Positions 18,438 through 23,317 of a stretch of DNA of 23,317 nt are shown here, one piece after another (within the stretch, counting starts at the first letter, position 1; each line of letters starts with the position of its first letter). The notes below the pieces were generated by a model that searched no databases, was not told where the DNA came from, and was given only the letters and a program-made list of their open reading frames with translations. The DNA comes from a virus: positions 1 through 23,317 of IMG/VR virus record IMGVR_UViG_3300027797_000148; one strand, given 5' to 3'. Both the position numbers and the translations under genes were made by a program.

Positions 18438-21400
18438 CTATACTACTGTTGATTGATTAATCTGTGCGGCAGTAATAGCACTGATAATCTGTACATTGTC
18501 TACGGTTGCTGCACTGGTAATAATTTCATTGTACTCAGCATTGATCTGTAATAAACTACCAAACGTGCTGGTTTCACTGCTAGGCACAATAATAATACTA
18601 GCTATATTTGGTGCTAGTGTAGAATGTAAATAAGCACTGAGTTCACTGAAGTAAAATGTTTCACCAAAGTCCCAGTTATTAACATCAAAGTAACTGTTGA
18701 TAGCTGCAATTACAGATGTTTTAATATCATTGTCACTGACAACCACTGATGCATTCTTAACTACTTTAAATGTTGCTTGTAGTATTGGGTTTGCCTTAAT
18801 ACCAAATATTGGTTTAAATTTAGCAGGATTATAAATTAAAGTATCTGAAATACTTTTGTATTTTTCTAACTCACTAAATTCTAGTCCTAGTTGGTCACCG
18901 GTTGGTAGTGCTGGTTCTTCAATGGTATTACTACTGTCTTGTATCCATGCTACATAGTCTGTAGCATATTGTTTAGTCAGGATATACAAGTCAATGATGT
19001 TATTTGGACTTGGGTCAATACGACGATAGTTAGGACTATTATGTCTATATTGGAAATAAATGTCCTGGCGTCCACGTTTAGCTGTATATGCTGTTGACTC
19101 ATTTAAATTATAAACACTTTCGTTAATACTCAAAACGTAAAATTTATTTTCAATGGGTGAATAGAAAATTTGTCCATCTTGATAAAGTGTAGCACTAGTC
19201 TGCATTTCTCTAAGAGTATTGTAGTCTGTGACTACCAGGTCACTACTCACAGGAGTCTGTGCAATAAAATTGTCATAACTTACAGTATTTTCAAAAAATA
19301 CAAATTTATTTTTGATATCTAAGTTAGGTGACACAATCAATTCAAATAGTTCAGGATTGTCTGGAACACCATCATTATCACTGTCTGGGAACGTTACTAG
19401 TATTTTGCTGGGATTTTCATATCCATCAATTTCAGTAATGTTCTGATAGATAAACCAAATATAGTCTAGTGCTAGTGCTTCTGTGCTGTCAGGCTTATGG
19501 TTTACTTTTAATATTTTAATTTGATCATGTACAGTTATTCCTGTTTTTGGATCAAATATCTTAATACTATCATCAAAATAAAAGTTAGTTTCTAACACAC
19601 TTTCAAATACATAACGTAGACCTCTGTAGATCACAGAATAAGTCTGCCCTACAGTTTTAAAATATATTAACCAGCTGGAATCTAATCCCTGACCACTGGT
19701 GTTACCTGCATAGTTTAAACTAAATTCTTCTGTGCTTAGATCCTGCGGTAAAATTAATCGCCATGATCCAAGTTCTACATCATACCTTAGACCAAAATCC
19801 TCATAGGCCTGTATATAACTCAACATGCTTTCTACTAATCCAGTACTAAAGTCATTGTTGAATACCGCATATATACTTTCAGCAATAGCGTCCTGTGGTA
19901 CTTCTTGATTTAATGTTATAGGACCTGTGCCGTTGGCTAGGTTACCCTGACCTCCGTTGGTACCATTACCAACAACTTTTTGTACGGCCGCATAGATAAA
20001 ATACTTGTTGGTAATGGTGCTTGGAACACCTGTTTGTATTCTATTTCTGCTGTCAAAGTATTTGCCTGTGCCAGGACTAAATTTAATAATCGCACCTGGT
20101 TTAATATATTTTAAGTTACTGCTGACAGTGGATCCTACTTGTAGAATATTATCAGCACTGTCAAAGAAATATCCTGTGGAACCATTAGCAATTACTGTGG
20201 ATTTATTCCAGTAAACATCCGCCAGAGATATCAACGGATAGTTAGCATAGAAAAATTGCAGTGTTTCTGTAGCACTGGCAATAGGGCTTACCTTATTATA
20301 AATTACTCTATAGATATCATTTCTAGTCAAATAGTCAAAACTAAATGTTTCAGAAAAAGGATCTATATACAACATACCATCTTGTGCAAAGATATTTGTG
20401 CTGGAATATTTGCCTGTGGTATCAATAACATCAAGATATCTAGACACGCCTGAGCTGGTTCTATTTACAGACTTGGCTTTTAGTACTGTAGAGAATAAGG
20501 TGTATGGCAAAATATTATAGTCTTCACCCGTGACCATACGATCCTGTGTGTAGTATTGTTGTGGTGCTTTTTGACGTATTTCGTCTAGGGTTTCACGGCC
20601 GCCGGCATTGGCTACTGTATATTGTAGACTTGCGCGAATAGTGATAGTTTCAATTCTACCACCGCGACTAACATAATTAATTGGTACAGTCACGCCTTGC
20701 ATTTCATCAGGTGTAATTTTATAAGTTTGACCATTACTAACGCGATAATAAAGTCTAAAATTACCTTGGGGTATGTTACTAAAAGCACCGTCACCAAATA
20801 CTAGGTCAATTTGATCACCGGCACGTGTGTTTATTTGATAGATATTTTTGTTAACGCTCTTATTGTAGATTATATTAGTAATACCTACAGCTGGCACATG
20901 CGACCAAAGCACACTAGGATTGCCTGCACTGTCTATACTATATAACCAAACGTCAGTATTGTTGATATTGTTAATGTTAATGTTATATACTCGATTGGGT
21001 ATGCTTTCATCAAATTTAATATCAACAGATTTTAATTCGCCTTGTTTGAAATATAAAAAGAAACCTGTGTTATTACTGCTGTTGCCTAGATTGTCATTTC
21101 TATAGAGTAAATTAAATGGACTGTTGGGTCTTGGGTTTGATTCATAGACATAGGTCTGACCAGCACTGGTAGGACTTACAATTTCAAAATTAGTACTAGT
21201 ACCTTCAACGTCAGCATCAACGCCGTAGGTAGCTACTACGCTGGGTACTAGATTTATCTGATATTCATCATTGACTATGCCATTGATAGTCTGACTGTTG
21301 CTGGGTTTACCAACCACTTGATTGTTATTGAAACTGGAGTTTAGTACAGAAGTAAATTGTTCTAACCAATTGTCGTTACCACTGTCTGCCCATTCAATAA

Positions 21401-21821
21401 CCAAGCCTGACAGATCAACTCCGTTGCTGTCATAAATTGTTTCAGTAGTACTGACAGATTCTACTTTTAATAATCCACTAGCAGGAATGTTACGTTTTGG
21501 AGTGTAACTGATTAGTCGAGCTAATTTAAGAATACTGTCACGACGTTGGGCAGTATCAATAAAGTTTTCACGTGTGTTTAAATCTGCGCGGAATGCTAGG
21601 CTTTGTCCTAGAAAAGCCACTAGGTCACTTAAAGCAATAAATTCACTGCTTTCAATAAAATCGTTGAAATCTTCTGGATAATATAAACGCAGATAGTCAA
21701 CCATACTTTTACGTAGGGTTTCGTAATCATAGCTCTTAAAGTCTGCATTACGAAATGTTTGATAGACCTTGGTCCAATCTTCTGCAACTAATAAACTTGT
21801 TTGTCTAGTGGTAATAGCCAT
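18438..21821 (-). CDS. gp6: Baseplate wedge protein gp6-like (baseplate J family)
   Basis: This 1127-residue protein would form the wedge ring around the baseplate hub, as gp6 does in T4. The N-terminal ~130 residues carry the recognisable gp6 pattern: DYETLRKSMVDYLRLYYPED, then SEFIALSDLVAFLGQSLAFR and the 'RENFIDTAQRRDSILKLARL' block. A baseplate-J core motif, 'DLVFGDGAFSNIPQGNFRLYY', lies near residues 338-358. The C-terminal region has the expected 'FYFSELSAYL' segment and ends QINQSTVV. T4 gp6 is 660 residues, so this version is much longer; it carries inserted material, including a DSDNDG calcium-loop-like motif at 813-824. The start is supported by TTGGAAAAC shortly upstream and a GATAAATA motif 21 nt before the ATG. 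The giant gene follows after only 18 nt, so the two are probably on one transcript. Confidence 0.93.
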   Translation of the reverse strand: MAITTRQTSLLVAEDWTKVYQTFRNADFKSYDYETLRKSMVDYLRLYYPEDFNDFIESSEFIALSDLVAFLGQSLAFRADLNTRENFIDTAQRRDSILKLARLISYTPKRNIPASGLLKVESVSTTETIYDSNGVDLSGLVIEWADSGNDNWLEQFTSVLNSSFNNNQVVGKPSNSQTINGIVNDEYQINLVPSVVATYGVDADVEGTSTNFEIVSPTSAGQTYVYESNPRPNSPFNLLYRNDNLGNSSNNTGFFLYFKQGELKSVDIKFDESIPNRVYNININNINNTDVWLYSIDSAGNPSVLWSHVPAVGITNIIYNKSVNKNIYQINTRAGDQIDLVFGDGAFSNIPQGNFRLYYRVSNGQTYKITPDEMQGVTVPINYVSRGGRIETITIRASLQYTVANAGGRETLDEIRQKAPQQYYTQDRMVTGEDYNILPYTLFSTVLKAKSVNRTSSGVSRYLDVIDTTGKYSSTNIFAQDGMLYIDPFSETFSFDYLTRNDIYRVIYNKVSPIASATETLQFFYANYPLISLADVYWNKSTVIANGSTGYFFDSADNILQVGSTVSSNLKYIKPGAIIKFSPGTGKYFDSRNRIQTGVPSTITNKYFIYAAVQKVVGNGTNGGQGNLANGTGPITLNQEVPQDAIAESIYAVFNNDFSTGLVESMLSYIQAYEDFGLRYDVELGSWRLILPQDLSTEEFSLNYAGNTSGQGLDSSWLIYFKTVGQTYSVIYRGLRYVFESVLETNFYFDDSIKIFDPKTGITVHDQIKILKVNHKPDSTEALALDYIWFIYQNITEIDGYENPSKILVTFPDSDNDGVPDNPELFELIVSPNLDIKNKFVFFENTVSYDNFIAQTPVSSDLVVTDYNTLREMQTSATLYQDGQIFYSPIENKFYVLSINESVYNLNESTAYTAKRGRQDIYFQYRHNSPNYRRIDPSPNNIIDLYILTKQYATDYVAWIQDSSNTIEEPALPTGDQLGLEFSELEKYKSISDTLIYNPAKFKPIFGIKANPILQATFKVVKNASVVVSDNDIKTSVIAAINSYFDVNNWDFGETFYFSELSAYLHSTLAPNIASIIIVPSSETSTFGSLLQINAEYNEIITSAATVDNVQIISAITAAQINQSTVV
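19350..19385 (-). other. DSDNDGVPDNPE calcium-loop-like motif in gp6
   Basis: Residues 813-824 of the gp6-like protein read DSDNDGVPDNPE. Its D-x-D-x-D-G core matches the calcium-binding loop of EF-hand and thrombospondin type-3 repeats. It appears only once, in a region that T4 gp6 does not have room for. Calcium binding is inferred from motif alone. Confidence 0.6.
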
Positions 21822-21842
21822 GCTTGTTTTCCAATTATATAG

Positions 21843-21850
21843 TATTTATC
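21843..21850 (-). promoter_or_regulatory. Putative late promoter for gp6 and the giant gene
   Basis: The minus strand reads CGATAAATACTATATAATTG in the 52-nt gap after gp25. The motif ends 21 nt before the gp6 ATG, leaving room for a short leader with a GGAAAA ribosome site. This is the largest intergenic gap in the window. It contains nothing else that I can support. Confidence 0.75.
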
Positions 21851-21873
21851 GTTGGAAAAAACTGCGTAGTTAA

Positions 21874-22251
21874 TTATGCGGCTAATAGGGTATTGCTTTG
21901 ACTATCAAATCTAAGATTTAAAAGATTAATTTGATTGGTTTGAAGATAACGTAGTTCTAGTTCAATCTGTAGGCCTCTGTCGTATTCAGTAATGATTACA
22001 TTGTCTACGCTGACTCTAGGATCATAACTAGCTACATCTTTTACGTCAGAGGTAATCACTGATTTTAAATCGTCAGTTAATGGCTCGTGTAATACATTCC
22101 AAATAATTGTACCAAAATTTGGATTCATTAGTTTTTCACCTTTACGTATGTGAAAGTGATTGATTATGTCGCGTTTTACCAGCTCAATGTCTGTCAGACG
22201 AAATTTTCTATTTCGTCCTACTGTGCTGAATCCTCTATAGAATGTTGTCAT
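21874..22251 (-). CDS. gp25: Baseplate wedge protein gp25-like (GPW/gp25 family)
   Basis: At 125 residues it has the length usual for the family (T4 gp25 is 132). The hallmark block 'RKGEKLMNPNFGTIIWNVL' followed by HEPLTDDL occupies about residues 37-63; this R-x-G-E...P-x-F-G motif defines GPW/gp25 proteins, which are lysozyme-related in name only. A basic stretch (GRNRKFRLTDIELVKRDI) precedes it. In T4, gp25 joins the inner baseplate with gp6 and gp53 and helps start sheath assembly, so the adjacent gp6 gene fits. The ATG at 22251 lies only 8 nt after the upstream stop and 5 nt after a GATAAATA motif that contains that stop codon. No good ribosome site sits at the usual distance, apart from GGA 11 nt away. 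Confidence 0.95.
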   Translation of the reverse strand: MTTFYRGFSTVGRNRKFRLTDIELVKRDIINHFHIRKGEKLMNPNFGTIIWNVLHEPLTDDLKSVITSDVKDVASYDPRVSVDNVIITEYDRGLQIELELRYLQTNQINLLNLRFDSQSNTLLAA

Positions 22252-22256
22252 GTAAA

Positions 22257-22264
22257 TATTTATC
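22257..22264 (-). promoter_or_regulatory. Putative late promoter overlapping the stop of the hub gene
   Basis: The minus strand reads GGATAAATATTTACATG. The TAA stop of the hub/lysozyme gene lies inside the GATAAATA motif, which ends 5 nt before the gp25 ATG. If the start point follows the T4 rule, gp25 late mRNA would begin at or next to its start codon. Confidence 0.65.
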
Positions 22265-23317
22265 CAGCGTTGATTGCAGGCATTTTAGCAGCTAATACAG
22301 ATGCCGCATACTTGCCTTTTTGGAAATACTGCTCACCAGTAGTGCCATAGGCATCTGAACCACCAGAGCCTGAACGCCAGTTTTTAGCACCAGTAGCACC
22401 CAATAAGTGACTGACCTGTAGCATGCCACCAACTTCTTCGGGTGACATATCTGCTGTGACACTGCCATTTTGAATCATTCGATCGTAGTTAGTTTTGGTA
22501 AAACTTTCCATGGCCTGCTCTTGAACTCCTTCGCTGGTTAGCCAAGATTGTTTATTTGCGATACCGTCTTTGCCAGTCCAACTGTTAGGATCATTTAGTT
22601 GACTGTTGCTGGTAACATTAGATTTTACATAGCCGCCATCAATCAGTGCCTGATATCCAAATTGGTACTTACCAACAAACCCAAGAGTATTTTCTGCACT
22701 ATAGTTGCCACTGCTTTCACTTTGCCCTACTTGTGCATAATACGCAGTCAATTGATCTTTAGATAAGTTACCAATAGTAGTTCTAGCCTGTGGTTGATCT
22801 CTTAATGCCTTGTCTGATGCGCCACCTGCCGCACCAAGTGGGCGTGTGCCCTCACTTAATGATGTACCGCTGGCATTCTTAACTGCATCAAAACTACCTT
22901 TAAATTTATCTGCGGGTCTTAATCCTGTTGTTGATGAATCTACACCTGCATCTGTTGTGCCTGGAGCAGCTGTGGTTAGTGCGTAGCGTTCCAACCGCGG
23001 ATAAGGTTCGTGTGATGGAGCAATAGAAACAATGGTATTCAAAGCCTTTAGTTTAACTACATATAAGCCCAAGGTCTCATCATACACTGTGTCATTTAAC
23101 TGTTTCATTGGCAGCTCTGCAGGTTTGGCCACTGTGACATCACCACCAGAATTTTCTAGTATACTTGGAGCTGTTAGTGCTATTTTTGTAGCAGATTTAA
23201 TACTGGTACCGGTACCAGCTTCAATATTAACAGCAGAATCTGCTTTTAGTCCAAAGGAAGTGCCTGCTCCTAAATTTATAGCAGAGCCTGCAAGTAGATT
23301 AAATGTTGATCCTGTAT
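22260..23317 (-). CDS. gp5: Baseplate hub/spike protein with C-terminal lytic transglycosylase-like domain (5' end outside window)
   Basis: The frame is open to the right edge (351 visible residues), so the in-frame GTG at 23132 is internal and not the start. Visible residues 1-61 are a short-period Gly/Ala/Ser-rich repeat (GSAINLGAG, ADSAVNIEAG, SATKIALTAP), as in the triple beta-helix of T4 gp5 and VgrG-type spikes. A linker with IAPSHEPYPRLERY follows. From about residue 182 to the end is a lysozyme/SLT-like domain: QSESSGNYSAENTLGFVGKY then QFGYQAL, where the Glu (visible residue 200, codon 22718-22716) is the probable catalytic acid. A 'SWTGKDG' segment and a C-terminal helix-rich part complete it. 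The role would be to pierce the envelope and cleave peptidoglycan during injection. In T4 gp5 the lysozyme precedes the beta-helix; here it follows. The N-terminal OB-fold is presumably outside the window. Confidence 0.85.
   Translation of the reverse strand, partial: TGSTFNLLAGSAINLGAGTSFGLKADSAVNIEAGTGTSIKSATKIALTAPSILENSGGDVTVAKPAELPMKQLNDTVYDETLGLYVVKLKALNTIVSIAPSHEPYPRLERYALTTAAPGTTDAGVDSSTTGLRPADKFKGSFDAVKNASGTSLSEGTRPLGAAGGASDKALRDQPQARTTIGNLSKDQLTAYYAQVGQSESSGNYSAENTLGFVGKYQFGYQALIDGGYVKSNVTSNSQLNDPNSWTGKDGIANKQSWLTSEGVQEQAMESFTKTNYDRMIQNGSVTADMSPEEVGGMLQVSHLLGATGAKNWRSGSGGSDAYGTTGEQYFQKGKYAASVLAAKMPAINAG

Noticed and set aside
21854-21871. Possible terminator after gp25 (AACT-loop-AGTT followed by T's on the minus strand)
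   Set aside because: The stem is only 4 bp and AT-rich. A run of six T's alone is common in this AT-rich sequence, so I do not call it.
22260-23132. A separate 290-residue gene starting at the GTG at 23132
   Set aside because: The same frame stays open from this GTG to the window edge and encodes a beta-helix-like repeat that continues smoothly into it, so the GTG is an internal Val codon.
1-23317. CRISPR arrays, tRNA genes, insertion sequences, attachment sites, toxin-antitoxin or defence genes
   Set aside because: None of their signatures was seen. The window is almost entirely filled by minus-strand structural genes with gaps of at most about 50 nt.

Overview
The window is a block of virion-structure genes from a T4-like myovirus (contractile-tailed phage). 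The DNA is AT-rich. Every supported gene lies on the minus strand, so transcription runs from high to low coordinates. The style of the proteins (gp25 and gp6 next to each other, a very large baseplate-associated protein, and Gly/Asn/Thr/Ser-rich fibres with 'LG..t.rw..vy' and 'GQLWWDS' motifs) is what is known from T4-like phages of marine cyanobacteria and SAR11-type bacteria. The host cannot be named from this sequence. There are no tRNA, rRNA, CRISPR, integrase or transposase signals.

Layout in transcription order. (1) 23317-22260: the C-terminal part of a gp5-like hub/spike protein, with a beta-helix-like stretch followed by a lytic transglycosylase/lysozyme-like domain; its start lies outside the window. 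(2) 22251-21874: gp25-like baseplate wedge protein. (3) 21821-18438: gp6-like (baseplate J) wedge protein with an embedded calcium-loop-like motif. (4) 18419-4980: one uninterrupted 4479-residue protein that fills about 58% of the window. It carries a predicted seven-bladed FG-GAP propeller, four copies of a 'GDYITQ' module, two CBM5/12-like sugar-binding-type segments, a GGSGY repeat and an N-terminal cupredoxin-like segment. (5) 4977-3250: tail-fibre-like protein. (6) 3242-2553: a 229-residue virion protein of unassigned role. (7) 2539-1160 and (8) 1119 to beyond position 1: two tandem paralogous fibre proteins with matching N-terminal halves and different C-terminal ends.

Genes are packed with 7-52 nt gaps or less. 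The 8-mer GATAAATA, a close relative of the T4 late promoter TATAAATA, occurs on the minus strand five times, each time beside a gene start. This suggests five late transcription units: gp25; gp6 + giant; fibre; 229-residue protein + first paralog; second paralog. In two of the five the motif ends exactly 5 nt before an ATG, which would put the late transcription start at or next to the start codon.

Together the genes would build the baseplate hub and puncturing device (1), the wedge ring (2, 3), and a peripheral baseplate and fibre layer that probably contacts the host surface (4-8). The most unusual items are the giant mosaic protein, its split propeller and repeated modules, and the promoter-to-ATG spacing. 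I saw no defence system, metabolic gene or other non-structural cargo.
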